A program made the translations under genes and the position numbers. From Conus ventricosus (Eukaryota; Mollusca; Gastropoda; Neogastropoda; Conidae), in contig CM031620.1 in the NCBI GenBank assembly GCA_018398815.1, forward strand, positions 62,701,629 to 62,765,628: a DNA stretch of 64,000 nt, read 5' to 3'. Under the pieces are notes generated by a model. The model was not told where the DNA came from. It worked only from the letters and a program-made list of their open reading frames with translations, and did not search any database. Of the stretch, positions 33,784-46,903 are shown piece by piece; within the stretch, counting starts at the first letter, position 1, and every line of letters begins with the position of its first letter.

Positions 33784-34105
33784 TGACTGCGTGCGTGAAT
33801 GTTCAGAAGATGACTTAGGATCAAGAACAAGAACGAGACCATCAAATATAACATATACATGCACGACCACACGCGCCCGCGCACACACACACACACACAC
33901 ACACAAACAAAATAAGAACAACGACTCCTCCCCCTCACACATCCCCATGCACACAAACATACACACACGCATATACATTCACTCTCTCTCTCTCACACAC
34001 ACACACTCACACACCAACGCTTGCACACTCACGTCGGTGGACTCTAATTAACACGCTGGCATCACCCTACTGATAAACACACACACGTCTACAGTATGCG
34101 CTTGG
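31505..34105. other. Intron with minisatellite and GT/AC microsatellites
   Basis: About nine degenerate 29-30-bp units (CCCTAATGTCTTCAATT core) at 32335-32610. Long (GT)n, (GCGC)n and (AC)n blocks at 33225-33470, 33535-33780 and 33880-34020. Open frames here come from the dinucleotide repeats. No gene is seen. Confidence 0.75.
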
Positions 34106-34690
34106 GGCCCTGAGAGATTCAAAGTCTTATCTCAGTTGACATGTGTTTGGTCATTTGTGTCTGTTATTGGAAAGGCCCAGTATGAGTTTGCCCCAATGTC
34201 TAGGAGTCTTCGCAGTGTTGGCCTTGAGATGATTCCAATGTTTGTTTGGTTGGTGATGTTTCTTGCTCTTGCTATGGGTGTGCGGCCACTTCCTCTCTTG
34301 ATGTTCAGATCTGAAAGATGGTCTATGGTATAGTGGCTTTGCTCTTGTTTGCTTAAGTGATTCTACAAATCTCTTATCACATCAGATCGGCCAAGCTGCA
34401 ATCCAGTTCTTATTGTTGCCTTGCCAGCCAATGTGTCTGCTCTCTCGTTTCCTTTAACGCCAGCATGTCCAGGGCAGTACATCCATATGAGTCGCTCCAA
34501 TGGAAGGCTGCGCATTAGTTCATTCCAAGCAAGATTTCCCATTCCACTTTTCACTTTCTGAAGTAGGTCCATGGAGTCAGTCAGTATCATGGCTTGTTGA
34601 GTTTGAAACTGGCTTGTGGATGAAAGCCAGTGAGTGCTTGTGTCACTGCTTCTACCTCAAGAAAAAGTGTTCTTGTGCTTAAGGTATGAG
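34106..34690 (-). mobile_element. RNase H domain fragment of a non-LTR retrotransposon
   Basis: On the minus strand, FLEVEAVTQAL (34640s) is followed after a frame change by MILTDSMDLLQKVKSG, then WMYCPGHAGVKGNERADTLAGKA. These give the E, D and final D of RNase H. A C-terminal tail with NQTNIG and LDIGANSYWAF follows in another frame to about 34110. I recall this domain and tail at the end of molluscan non-LTR polyproteins. Nothing of the reverse transcriptase is present, so it is a relic. Confidence 0.65.
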
Positions 34691-35075
34691 GGGATACTTA
34701 TATTGTATCTTGTAATGTACAGACAGCTACAGCTACCAACATCATAAAGCGGGTTAAGTTAAACCCAGGAGATAACAAAGGTTTTGTTTTCAAGTCAGAC
34801 TACGAAGGTATCCATATGCTGTTAGTGAAGGATTTCACAGTAATATACTAATGCCCTCTTTTTAACTCCTATTTTCATTCACACGCTCTCCCTCTCGCTT
34901 CCTTTTTTTGCATGAACTTTGCTGACTCATTGTTTCAATGACGGAGAAATGGTCAGCCTGCACTTTTTGCCCCACTAGTTATTTGTTGGTTTTTTTTTAC
35001 AGATAAGAGAAAAAAAATAGATACACGCGAATGGATACACATACACACACAGGCTAGGCACACACACACACATAC
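34691..35075. other. Intron sequence, no gene seen
   Basis: Ordinary sequence ending in a short imperfect (CA)n at 35040-35072 that directly abuts the donor of the next exon. Confidence 0.5.
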
Positions 35076-35216
35076 CTGCCAGCAGAAGGCAGAGATATTG
35101 GTCAGGCTTTGAATCTGACGTATGTCCTTGTTGGGAGTATAGCTGACTTTCACGTCGTAGGGGTTCTTCTTCTTCCCCCTGACCAACCCCTTCCTGTGCT
35201 GAGATTTGGTCTTCAC
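35076..35216 (-). CDS. Exon: middle segment of a CASPR-like fibrinogen-type domain
   Basis: A 141-bp exon, phase 0 at both ends. Acceptor ATCCCACAG precedes 35216, and donor GGCAG/GTATGTG follows 35076. The protein is a basic start VKTKSQHRKGLVRGKKK and then NPYDVKVSYTPNKDIRQIQS and FCWQ. The KY.V.Q..Y......I.(A/S)(I/L)......C.Q pattern matches the centre of CASPR fibrinogen-like domains. Phases join to the exons at 40041 and 31501. Confidence 0.78.
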
Positions 35217-35234
35217 CTGTGGGATCCGTCAGAC

Positions 35235-37285
35235 ACTAAGGTCACCAGACCGAAGACAGACCACAAGCATGGCCATGGACGGCCAGGTCAAGGCATCCAC
35301 CAAAGCCAGGGCACCAAAAGCCTGGACTGGCCAAGACCAGGCCAGGCCAAGCAGAGGCAAGACCAAATCAAAGACAACGTAAGCCCGAGGTCAACTCTGT
35401 GTTAAGGCTGAGCGAAACAAGACAGGGCAACACACGGCGACAGCAGGCGACCAAGATAACAAACAGCTGGACTGAATTAAGGCATGACATGACGAAGAGA
35501 AGGTGTGGCAAGAAGAAAGAAAGAGAGATAGAAAAGAAAGATAGAAAAAAAAAGAAAAAAAAAGAGTGAAAACAGTTCGATGTGAGACCAAGCAGGAAAA
35601 GACCAAGCAATACACGCAACTGCAAAACGTTGGCAAGGGCAAGGAGTTAAAGAGCGACCAGCCAGTGCGAGGAAAAACGACATAAAACAAATCACGACCA
35701 AGACGAAACACACGTCACGACCAAGACGAAACACACGTCACGACCAAGACGAAACACACGTCACGACCAAGACGAAACACACGTCACGACCAAGACGAAA
35801 CACACGTCACGACCAAGACGAAACACACGTCACGACCAAGACGAAACACACGTCACGACCAAGACAAATACAGATAAGATACCGGAAAGGCAGGGGCAAG
35901 ACAAAGGACAAAGCAGCCAAAACCGTGGCGAGGCAATCCCGACATGGCAGACACAGGCAACATCAAAACAAGAAGAGCTCTTCCAACTCAAGACAAAGGC
36001 CCATCTATGGCAGAAACATGCGAGAGAAGGACAAGATCAAGGCAAGGCAAAATAAGATACGACAAAGGCCAGCAAAGGCGAGACTGAGACGAATGCAAAG
36101 CCCAAGACACGACGAGCTAACAGAGAGAAAGACAACAGAACACAAGGCACGACTACAGAAATACACACAACAGACAAGCAAAGAACAGACAGGTAGACAA
36201 GGGAAAGACAATTCAAAACCAGGCGAGGCAAAGCCAGACAAAGGCAACCAAAAGAAAAAAAACAGAAAAAAGTCAAAGGCCAAAGCAAGACAAGGCAGTA
36301 CAAGACAAGACAAAACCGAGACAAAATCGATACTTGAACAGGGTAAGACCGAGGCAAGGCAAAATTAAGCAAGGCAAGGGAAAACAGCAACAAGGGAAGA
36401 CCAAGGCAAGACCAAAGGAAGGCATGGCAAAGGCAAGGCCACAGCAAAGACAAAGACCCAAGGCAAGGCCAGGAAGTGCAGGGGGAGACAAGTCAAGACA
36501 CGGTACAGTCAAACCAAAACATAGATAACGCCAAAATAAGGTCAGAGGGCAGACAAGAAAAGCCACAACATGTCAAAACTATGGCAGGCAAGGCAAAGAA
36601 AGACCGGGAACAGGCAATCCACAGCGGCAGGCAAGGCAAGGAAAGACCGGGAACAGGCAATCCACAGCGGCAGGCAAGGCAAAGAAAGACCGGGAACAGG
36701 CAATCCATAGCGGCAGGCAAGGCAAGGAAAGACCGGAAACAGGCAATCCACAGCGGCAGGCAAAGCAAAGAAAGACCGGGAACAGGCAATCCACAGCGGC
36801 AAGCAAGGCAAGGAAAGACCGGGAACAGGCAATCCATAGCGGCAGGCAAGGCAAGGAAAGACCGGGAACAGGCAATCCATAGCGGTAGGAAAGGCAAGGA
36901 AAGACCGGGAACAGGCAATCCATAGCGGCAGGCAAGGCAAGGCAAAGAAAGACCGGGAACAGGCAATCCATAGCGGCAGGCAAGGCAAGGAAAGACCGGG
37001 AACAGGCAATCCATAGCGGCAGGCAAGGCAAGGAAAGACCGGGAACAGGCAATCCATAGCGAGGCAAGGCAAGGCAAAGAAAGACCGGGAACAGGCAATC
37101 CATAGCGGCAGGCAAGGCAAGGAAAGACCGGGAACAGGCAATCCATAGCGGCAGGCAAGGCAAAGAAAGACAGCGAACAGGCAATCCACAGCGAGGCAAG
37201 GCAAGGCAAGGCAACACAGGCACTGCAAAGCAGGGCAGGTCAGGCTGGGCAAGACATCGTCAGGCAAGGTAAGGTCTGATCAAAC
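35235..37285. repeat. GGCAAG-rich degenerate repeat with 23-bp and 43-bp arrays
   Basis: The whole stretch is built of AAGGCAAGAC-like words. 35700-35870 holds about eight identical 23-bp units (ACGACCAAGACGAAACACAC then GTC). 36590-37200 holds about 14 units of 43 bp containing AAAGACCGGGAACAGGCAAT. It begins about 20 bases upstream of the acceptor of the exon at 35216. Confidence 0.9.
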
Positions 37286-37326
37286 AATGCTGAGAAAGGG
37301 TAAGCCCACACCGGGTCAGGCACAAC

Positions 37327-37395
<69 letters not shown>

Positions 37396-37721
37396 ACAAC
37401 AAAAAGGCAGGACAAAGCAATGCCAGCCCTCCCTCCAAAAACCCAACAACAACAACAACAAACAAACCAACGAACGAAAAAACAAGCAAAAACCAAACAC
37501 CATGTCCACTACCATTTAACAAGATTCACATACATTGGCAGCAGGGAATTAACATAACTAAAATCACAAAAAGATAAAGAAATGATCAACATACATCAAG
37601 CATATTAATTAATAGATAAACACACCAAAAAACTACTAAATAGGTGAATAAACAAATGGGAGTAAGGTTGGGTCATTTTCATTCATTATAAACACTACAA
37701 GTCCCTCTTCTCCCCTCGCCC

Positions 37722-37752
<31 letters not shown>

Positions 37753-39115
37753 AAAAAAAAGACGATTTTTTTATTGTCAAAGACAAAGAAAGTTTATATG
37801 TTAACAGACTGGTAAACAAACTTGAACTGAAATTAGAGACAAGACAGACATGGAAAAAAACTTGTAACAGAAATAAAGACAATACAGGCATGGTTAAAAA
37901 ACATTGTAACAGAAACAAAGACAATACAGCACGGTTAAAAAAAACTTGTAACGGAAATAAGGACAAACAGGCATGGTTAAAAAAACTTGTAACAGAAATA
38001 AAGACAATACAGGCATGGTACAAACAAAAACAAACTTGTAACGGAAATAAAGACAAGGCAGGCATGGTTAAAAAAAACTTGTAACGAAATAAGGACAAGA
38101 CAGGCATGGTAAAAACTTTTACAGAAATAAAGACAACAGCAATGTTAAAAAAACTTGTAACGGAAATAAAGACAATCAGGCATGGTTAAAAAAAAACAAC
38201 TTGTAACGGAAATAAGGACAAGACAGGCATGGTTAAAAAAAAAACTTTTAACAGAAATAAAGACAATACAGGCATGGTTAAAAAAAACCAAAACTTGTAA
38301 CGGAAATAAACAAGACAGGCATGGTTAAAAAAAAACCTTGTAACGGAAATAAAGACAAGATAGGCATGGTTTAAAAAAAAACTTGTAACGGAAACAAAGA
38401 CAAATAGGCATGGTTAAAAAAAACCTTGTAACGGAAATAAAGACAAGATAGGCATGGTTTAAAAAAAACTTGTAACGGAAACAAAGACAAGATAGGCATG
38501 GTTAAAAAAAACCTTGTAACGGAAATAAAGACAAGACAGGCATGGTTAAAAACTTGTGACGGAAAGAGAGACAGGAGTCAAGTTAACCGCTTTGTTCCTC
38601 TGAACACACACACGATTCAATGAATGAATACACACCACACGATTCAAGAATGAAACACACCAACGATTCAATGAATGAATACAACACACGATTCAATGAT
38701 GAATACACACCGATTTAAGAATGAATACACACCACAGTTCAATGAATGAATACACACCACCGATTCAAGAATGAATACACACCACACGATTTAATGAATG
38801 AATACCACCACCGATTCATGAATGAATACACACCACACGATTTAATGAATGAATACACACCACACGATCAATGAATGAATACACACCACACGATTCAATG
38901 AATGAATACACACCACACGATTCAATGAATGAATACACACCACACGATTTAATGAATGAATACACACCACACGATTTAATGAATGAATACACACCACACG
39001 ATTCAATGAATGAATACACACACACGATTAATGAATGAATACACACACACGATTCAATGATGAATACACACACGATTTAATGAATGAATACACACCACAC
39101 GATTCAATGACATTT
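37286..39115. repeat. (CA)n, poly-C/poly-A, roughly 50-bp and 27-bp arrays
   Basis: (CA)n at 37326-37391. C25 followed by A18 at about 37718-37760. About 15 copies of a variable unit of about 50 bp with AACTTGTAACGGAAATAAAG and GGCATGGTTAAA at 37850-38580. About 18 copies of a 27-bp unit (CACGATTCAATGAATGAATA then CACACCA) at 38600-39112. No gene is seen. Confidence 0.92.
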
Positions 39116-39566
39116 TGATTTTTTTTGTAAATGATGTTGCGGAATCACGAAGATGTGATGTGAAGTGACCCCTTGCCATCGTGAAACAGAGTCGTGGTCG
39201 TTGGATATCTACAATCGATCGTCGATTGTCTGTGTCTCCTAACTGCACCTGTGTGGAGACTGTAAGATTTAGTTGTAAAAAATGCGATTGGAATGCGTCA
39301 TCCGGTTTCATGGCCCTTTTGCCTGTGATTTTGGGGTGTTCTTCCCCTTTCTGGAACATCTGCTGTGATTTTGGGGTGTTCTTCCCCTTTCTGGAACATC
39401 TGCTGTGATTTTGGGGTGTTCTTTCTTCCCCTTTCTGGAAGATCTGCTGTGCGCTCCCAGTCATCTGTCGTAAGAACAGACAGATGGACAGACAGACAGA
39501 TGGAGAGACACACAGTCACACACACATACACACACGCACACACATACACACACGCGCCACGCACGA

Positions 39567-39614
<48 letters not shown>

Positions 39615-40040
39615 CGCAAACGTACGCTACCCATCCCCCACCCACACAATAAATGGAACATCCTCTCAAATTGGATCCCCCAAATCATTAAAAATTGGAG
39701 GTTTAGACGGAGGGTTTTTTGTTGGAAGATAAAATCTATCAGAAACTAAGAGAAACAACCCCCCCCCCCCCCCCGAAATGTTTTTTTAAATGTGGTCTTT
39801 AATTGGATCCTGCTATACCAGTCTGCATCTTGACACAGAAAGGGGGTTAGACAGAGAAATCTCCAAAGAAAGACCACATGGGAAAACACCAGGTCTCTCC
39901 ATACCTATCTACCAGATTGATGCCCCTCCCCTCCCCCCCCCCCCCCCCCCCCCCCCGCGAACAACTTCCTTCCACCTCCCACTGAAGGTGGGAGGTTGGA
40001 CCGAAGAGAGTTGACCGTTGACCCAGTTCTCCGGACTTAC
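39116..40040. other. Intron sequence with short duplications and (CA)n
   Basis: About three copies of a unit with TGTGATTTTGGGGTGTTCTT at 39325-39440, (CA)n at 39500-39613 and two long C-runs (39764-39776 and 39938-39956). The last lies about 85 bases past the donor of the exon at 40041. Confidence 0.7.
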
Positions 40041-40195
40041 AGTGGTGATGGCACAGTCGGCCTTGGAGTTGAACCCGCAAACCACTTGCACAGGGTCCAC
40101 GCCTCCAGGTCCGTCGGGATCAATGGAGTAGGTACTGCCCTTCACACGCCTGTGCTCTGTGTCTTTCATGATCTGGTAACAGGTCTCGTAGAGAT
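40041..40195 (-). CDS. Exon: first segment of a CASPR-like fibrinogen-type domain
   Basis: Acceptor CTTGTCCACCAG precedes 40195 and donor ACCACT/GTAAGT follows 40041. The 155-bp exon begins inside a codon and ends in phase 0. The protein contains LYETCYQIMKDTEHRRVKGS then TYSIDPDGPGGVDPVQVVCG and DCAITT. The GSY.IDPDG.G..P.QV.C signature is characteristic of CASPR/neurexin-IV and axotactin fibrinogen-like domains. It is the most upstream exon recognised on this strand; the 5' end of the gene is not visible. Confidence 0.85.
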
Positions 40196-40259
40196 CTGGT
40201 GGACAAGGAAACCCCCCACATGAGACAGACACCTAACCTTTTGACAAAAAAATCCACAA

Positions 40260-40900
40260 AACCTATCTGCAACGAATAGAGTAGCATGCTTCTAAAAGAT
40301 ACATGTCCGAAAATTGCTTTTATCGGGAGGGGGAGGGGTTGTTATGCTCACCACAAACCTGACAGGTAAAAAACACTTTCCTCCTTTGTTCTAAAAGAGC
40401 AACAGAGTAGATTCTAACGGAAGGGGTGGGGGTGATGGGCTACGATCATCACAAAACAGTACTACCTTCCAGTGTTCTAAAAGACACATGTAACAGAGTG
40501 GACTGTAACGGGAGGGGTGGGGTGGAGGGTTATGATCATCATAAAACAGTACTGCCTTCCAATGTTCTAAAAGACACATGTAACAGAGTGGATTGTAACG
40601 GGAGGGGTGGGGTGATGGGCTATGATCATCACAAGACATCGGTTAAAAAAGCACCATTCCCCCAAAATTCTTTTTTTTTTTTATACATGCAGACAACAAA
40701 AGGCAGGACCCCTCCCTACTTTTACAAAACAGAGTATCAACAAAATGTTAACAAAAGACATCTACAAAACCTACCTGCAACGAATAATGAAGTATGCTTC
40801 TAAAAGGTACATGTAACAAGGTGGGTTTTCAGTGGGGGTGGGAGGGGGTGTATGCTCATCACAAAACTGACAGGTTAGAAGAAAACTTTCCTCCAATGCT
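40260..40900. repeat. About 93-bp tandem repeat
   Basis: Three close copies (about 40350-40635) with GTTCTAAAAGACACATGTAA, GGGAGGGGTGGGG and ATGATCATCACAAAAC. More diverged copies lie on both sides to 40260 and 40900. Confidence 0.85.
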
Positions 40901-41455
40901 CTTCTTCACTCACTCATACAGATAATAAAATAGAACCTTTTCCTTCCAGTTTTAAATAAACAACCAACCAACCACAACAACACCGACCTACCCCAAACCC
41001 CAGCTCCCGATTTCCTAGGTAGTTTACGTCAGGTAACAGAAACGTATCTGTCGATGGTTTCTTAGAGAACGCCTATCCCCTCCCCACCCCACCCCACCTC
41101 GCCCCGCCTTTCCGCCGCTCGCACTACTCGCACAACTGTCATTAAGATTTTGACATCTGGACCTCTCGCCTGTTGACAAACACTTCCCTCTTTCACGACA
41201 TCTTGGTCAGCACTCCAACTCTGCCCCCGACATCCTGACAAACACCCTCTTTCACCATTAGCAAATAATCCGTCTTCACCACTATGATGAGCACCTCATC
41301 CGTACTGTTAACTTCTTGGGAGATAGTTTTTTGCCGCGATGGCGATCACTCCCTTACTGCTTCAGTGAACACATGGCATTCCCTCTTCGCAAACATTGCA
41401 AATATTCCTGTCTGCCCCAATGAACACTCCCTTACTGCTTCATTGAACACATGGC
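40901..41455. other. Unique spacer, no gene seen
   Basis: No exon or element is recognised. A short duplication around CTCCCTTACTGCTTCA (41348 and 41427) leads into the 27-bp array. Confidence 0.5.
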
Positions 41456-42756
41456 CTTCCCTCTTCCTCTGTTCTGAAAGAGACGAACACTTCCTCTGTT
41501 GAGAAAGAGATGAATACTTCCTCTGTTCTGAAAGAGACGAACACTTCCTCTGTTGAGAAAGAGATGAATACTTCCTCTGTTGAGAAAGAGACGAACACTT
41601 CCTCTGTTGAGAAAGAGACGAACACTTCCTCTGTTTAGAAAGAGATGAACACTTCCTCTGTTGAGAAAGAGATGAACACTTCCTCTGTTGAGAAAGAGAC
41701 GAACACTTCCTCTGTTTAGAAAGAGATGAACACTTCCTCTGTTGAGAAAGAGACGAACACTTCCTCTGTTTAGAAAGAGATGAACACTTCCTCTGTTGAG
41801 AAAGAGATGAACACTTCCTCTGTTTAGAAAGAGACGAACACTTCCTCTGTTTAGAAAGAGATGAACACTTCCTCTGTTGAAAAGAGACGAACACTTCCTC
41901 TGTTTAGAAAGAGACGAACACTTCCTCTGTTTAGAAAGAGATGAATACTTCCTCTGTTCTGAAAGAGACGAACACTTCCTCTGTTGAGAAAGAGACGAAC
42001 ACTTCCTCTGTTTAGAAAGAGATGAACACTTCCTCTGTTGAGAAAGAGACGAACACTTCCTCTGTTTAGAAAGAGACGAACACTTCCTCTGTTTAGAAAG
42101 AGATGAATACTTCCTCTGTTCTGAAAGAGACGAACACTTCCTCTGTTGAGAAAGAGACGAACACTTCCTCTGTTGAGAAAGAGATGAATACTTCCTCTGT
42201 TGAGAAAGAGACGAACACTTCCTCTGTTTAGAAAGAGATGAATACTTCCTCTGTTCTGAAAGAGACGAACACTTCCTCTGTTGAGAAAGAGACGAACACT
42301 TTCTCTGTTCAGAAAGGGACGAACACCTCCTCTGTTGAGAAAGAGACGAACACCTCCTCTGTTCAGAAAGAGACGAACACTTCCTTTGTTCAGAAAGAAA
42401 CGACCACTTCTGTTCAGAAAGAGACGAACACTTCCTTTGTTCAGAAAGAAACGAGCACTTCTGTTCAGAAAGAGACGAACACTTCCTTTGTTCAGAAAGA
42501 GACGAATACTTCTGCTTAGATAGAGACGAACACTTCCTCTGTTTAGAAAGAGATGAACACTTCTGTTCAGAAAGAGACAAACACTTCTGTTCAGAAAGAG
42601 ACGACCACTTTCTCTGTTCAGAAAGAGACGACCACTTTCTCTGTTCAGAAAGAGACGAACACTTCCTTTGTTCAGAAAGAGACGAACACTTCCTCATTTC
42701 AGAGAGAGAAGAATGCTTCCTTTGTTTAGAAAGAGAAAAGAACACTTCCTTCATGT
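41456..42756. repeat. 27-bp minisatellite, about 47 copies, cut by the gap
   Basis: The unit is GAGACGAACACTTCCTCTGT then TGAGAAA, with GATGAA/GACGAA, TTTAGAAA and TTCTGAAA variants. The unit length divisible by three keeps frames open for up to several hundred codons on both strands; these are not genes. The array ends at the assembly gap. Confidence 0.96.
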
Positions 42757-42856
42757 NNNNNNNNNNNNNNNNNNNNNNNNNNNNNNNNNNNNNNNNNNNN
42801 NNNNNNNNNNNNNNNNNNNNNNNNNNNNNNNNNNNNNNNNNNNNNNNNNNNNNNNN
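42757..42856. other. Assembly gap (100 N)
   Basis: Exactly 100 N between a 27-bp array on the left and a 31-bp array on the right. True size, order and orientation of the two sides are not guaranteed. Confidence 0.98.
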
Positions 42857-45800
42857 AATCGATGTTAATGGACTGAGGGATTGATCAGTCGATGGTTGAT
42901 TGACTGGCGGACTGATCAATCAATGGTTAATTGACAGAGGGATTAATCAGTCGATGGTTAATTGACTGAGGGGTTAATCAGTCGATGGTTAATTGACTGG
43001 GGCATTGATCAATGGATGGTTAATCGACTGAGGGATTTATCAATGGATGGTTAATGGACTAAGAGATTGATCAATCGATAGTTAATTTACTGGGGGGATA
43101 ATCAGTGGATAGTTATTTGACCGGGGAATTGATCAATCGATGGTTAATTGACTGGGGGATTAATCCATGATAGTTAATTGACTGGGGGATTGATCAATGG
43201 ATGGTTAATGGACTGGGGATGATAAGTCCGTGGTTAATGGTCTGTCGTTGATGATCGATGGTAATGGACTTGGTGATTGATCAATCGATGATTAATGGAC
43301 TAGGGGATTGATCATCGATGGTTAATTGACTTAGGGATTGTTCAATGAAGGTTAATTGACTGGAGAATCGGCCAATGGATGGTTAATGACTGAATGATTG
43401 ATCAGGCTTGCTGCAGAATCATAGTGACATCAGCAGTTTGGCCCTGTTTGAGTGGTCAGGCTCGCGCAGAATCATATGACATGCAGCAGTTTGGCCCTGT
43501 TTGAGTTGGTCAGGCTCGCTGAGAATCAAGTGACATGCAGCAGTTTGGTCCTGTTGAGTTGGTCAGGCTGCTGCAGATGGGTAAGGACTGGAGGATTGGT
43601 CAATCGATGGTTAATGACTGAAGCATTGGTCAATCGATGGTAATGAACTGAAGGATTGTCAATCGATGGTTAAAAGGGCTAAAGGATGTGTCAATCGATG
43701 TTAAGAACTGAACATTGTCCAATCGATGGGGAATTGACTGGAGGATTGTCAATCGAAGGGTAATGACTGAAGATTGGAATCGAGGTAATGGACTGAACAT
43801 TGGTCAATCGAGGTTAAATGGACTGGAAGATTGATCAATCGAGTGTAATGGACTGAAGCATTGTCAAACGATGGTAAAAGGACAGAGGGTGGCAATCATT
43901 TGGGTAATGGACTGAACTGGTCAACGATGGGGAATGGACTGAGGATTGATCAATCGATGGTTAAAGGACTGGAAGAATGGTCATCGATGGTTAAGAACTG
44001 AAGCATTGGTCAATCGATTGGAATGGACTGGAGGATGGCAATCGTGGTTAATGGACTGGAGGATTGGTCCAATCGATTTGGGATTTGGGCTGGAGGATTG
44101 GGTCAATCGATGGTTAAAGACTGGAGGATTGGCCAACGATGGTTAATGGACTAAGGGATTGACAAACGATTTGGGGAATTGACTGGTGGATTGGTAAAAC
44201 GTTAGTTAATTCACTGAGGGGTTGAATCACTTGATGGTTAAGGACGCGGAATTGATCGATCGATGTTAACTGACTGTGTTGGATTTCAACGATGGTTAAG
44301 GACTGGGGATTCATCACTATGGGTTAATGGACTGGGATTCCTCAACATGGTTAATGGACCCGGGGATTCATCAACGATGGGTTTAAGGATTGGGAGAATG
44401 TCCAATCGGGTTTTAAAGGCTGTAGGGAAACATCAACGATGCTTAATAGACGGGGATTGATCAATTGGGTGGGTTTAAATTTATTTGGGCATTGATCAAT
44501 GGATGGTTAATGACTCAGGGGGGACCCAACGATGGATTAATGGATTGGGGAAAGTCATCGATGTAATTGACTGTGAGATTGAACAATGGTTGTTAAAAGG
44601 GCGGGCATTTCCAATGGATGGTTTAAAATTGCTGAGGAAAGGCAAACAATGGTTTTTGGACGGGGGATTGATCAAACGATGTTTAAAGGGCTGGGGAATA
44701 ACCGATGGTTAATTGACTGAGGATTGATCAATCATGTTAATGGACTGGATTGATCAATCGTGGTTAATGGACTGAGGGATTGATCAATCGACGTTAAAGA
44801 CTGAAGGATATTGAATTCGATGGTTAAGGAACTGAGAGATGAGCAATAGAGGTTAATTGTCTGGGAATTGATCAATGGATGTTAATTGACTTGGGGATTA
44901 TCAATGGATGGTTAATTGACTTGGATTGATCAATCGATAGTTAATGACTGGGGATGATCAGATTGATAGGTAAATTGACTGGGGATTGGTCAATCGATGT
45001 TAATGGACTAGTGGGATTGGTCAATCGATAGTTTAATGGATTGGGGGATTGTTCCATCGATGGTAATTGACTGGGCATTGATCATGGATGGTTAATGGAC
45101 TGACGATGGACAATTCGATAGTTATGGAATTGGGGGTTGGACATATGTATGGTAATGGACTACGGGTGGTCAAATCGATGGTTAATGACCGGAGATATCA
45201 ATGGATGGTTAATGGCTGAGGATTGATCAATCGATGTTAATGGACTGGGGGATTAGATCAACTGATGAGTTATGGACTTGGGTATTTATCAGTCCGCATG
45301 GTTAACGGACTGAGGATTGATCAATCGACGGTTGATAGACTAATGATTAATGAATCGATGGTTAATGGTCTGGGGATTGATCAATCGATGTAATTGACGG
45401 GGGATTGATCAATGATGGTTAATTGGCTAAGGGATTGGTCAATCGATGTTAATGGACTGGGGATTGATCAGTCGATGGTTGAATGGACTGGGGTATTAAT
45501 CAACTGCATCATGGTTAATCGACTGAGGGATTGATCATCGATGGTTGATTGACGGGGAAATGATCAAGGATGGTTAATTGGCCAGGATGGTCAATCGATA
45601 GTTAATGGACTGAGGGAATTGATCAATCGATGGTTAATGGACTGGGGGATGATCAGTCCATGCTTAACGGACGAGGGATTGATCAATCGACGGTTAATCG
45701 ACTGAGGGATTAATGAATCGAACGGTTAATGGACTGAGAGATTGAGCAATAGAGGGTTAATTGTCTGGGAATTGATCATGATGGTTAATTGACTAGGGGA

Positions 45801-46795
45801 TTGATCATGGATGGTAATTGACTTGGGATTGATCAATCGATGGTTAATGGACTGAGGGATTGATCAATCGATGGTTAATGGATTGAGGGATTGATCAATC
45901 GATGGTTAATGGACTGAGGGACTGATCAATCGATGGTTAATGGACTGAGGGATTGATCAGTCGATGGTTAATGGATCGAGGGATTGATCAATCGATGGTT
46001 AATGGATCGGGGGATTGATCAATCGATGGTTAATGGATCGAGGGATTGATCAATCTATGGTTAATGGACTGAGGGATTGATCAATCGATGGTTAATGGAT
46101 CGAGGGATTGATCAATCGATCGTTAATGATCGAGGGATTGATCAATCGATGGTTAATGGACTGAGGGATTGATCAGTCGATGGTTAATGGATCGAGGGAT
46201 TGTTCAATCGATGGTTAATGGATCGAGGGATTGATCAATCGATGGTTAATGGATCGAGGGATTGATCAATCGATGGTTAATGGACTGAGGAATTGATAAA
46301 TCGATGGTTAATGGATCGAGGGATTGATCAATCGATGGTTAATGGATCGAGGGATTGATCAATCGATGGTTAATGGATCGAGGGATTGGTCAATCGATGA
46401 TAAATGGACTGAGGGATTGGTCAATCGATGGTTAATGGACTGAGGGTTGATCAATCGATGGTTAATGGACTGAGGGATTGATCAATCGATGGTTAATGGA
46501 TCGAGGGATTGATCAATCGATGGTTAATGATCGAGGGATTGATCAATTGATGGTTAATGGACTGAGGGATTGATCAATCGATGGTTAATGGACTGAGGGA
46601 TTGATCAATCGATGGTTAATGGACTGAGGGATTGGTCAATCGATGGTTAATGGACTGAGGGATTGATCAATCGATGGTTAATGGACTGAGGGATTGATCA
46701 ATCGATGGTTAATGGATTGAGGGATTGATCATTCGGTGGTTAATGGATCGAGGGATTGATCAATCGATGGTTAATGGACTGAGGGTTGATTTCAG
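42857..46795. repeat. 31-bp satellite, about 125 units
   Basis: The unit is ATTGATCAATCGATGGTTAA then TGGACTGAGGG. Copies at 45830-46790 are clean, with a TGGATCGAGGG variant alternating in blocks. Copies at about 43200-45300 are riddled with single-base losses and gains. A different 56-bp repeat interrupts it at 43403-43575. The last unit merges directly into the acceptor TTGATTTCAG of the exon at 46796. Confidence 0.95.
43403..43575. repeat. About 56-bp repeat (first location)
   Basis: Three degenerate copies with CAGCAGTTTGGCCCTGTTTG, TTGGTCAGGCT and GCAGAATCATAGTGACATG. The same unit recurs three times at 48065-48235. Confidence 0.88.
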
Positions 46796-46903
46796 AGACA
46801 AGTACGTGGACAGGCCTGGACCAGACTGATTACGTCATCAGTGACACGCTGACGACATGTACTTCTCCGGAGGTTGTCAGTGTGACGGCAGCGCTGGGGA
46901 CAG
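46796..46903 (+). CDS. Exon: CxC segment of a CASPR-like fibrinogen-type domain (plus-strand gene)
   Basis: Acceptor GATTTCAG precedes 46796, and donor GGGACAG/GTAACG follows 46903. The 3' half reads DDMYFSGGCQCDGSAGD in a frame whose phase joins exactly to the next exon. This is the Y(F/W)GG...C.C block of CASPR domains. In that frame two TGA codons occur in the 5' half, while another frame there is open (TWTGLDQTDYV, also domain-like), so one base is probably lost or gained near 46830-46850. The exons for the start of this domain are not seen in the satellite to the left. Confidence 0.55.

Noticed and set aside
33077..34051. Val/Cys-rich and Thr/His-rich open frames
   Set aside because: Translation of (GT)n/(AC)n microsatellite in all frames.
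36476..37267. Open frames with RPGTGNPQRQ or LWIACSRSF repeats
   Set aside because: 43-bp tandem repeat read through; no domain.
41346..42919. 495-codon and shorter open frames (SLSEQRKCS, ETNTSSVEK repeats)
   Set aside because: Product of a 27-bp repeat unit whose length is a multiple of three. One frame even runs through the N gap.
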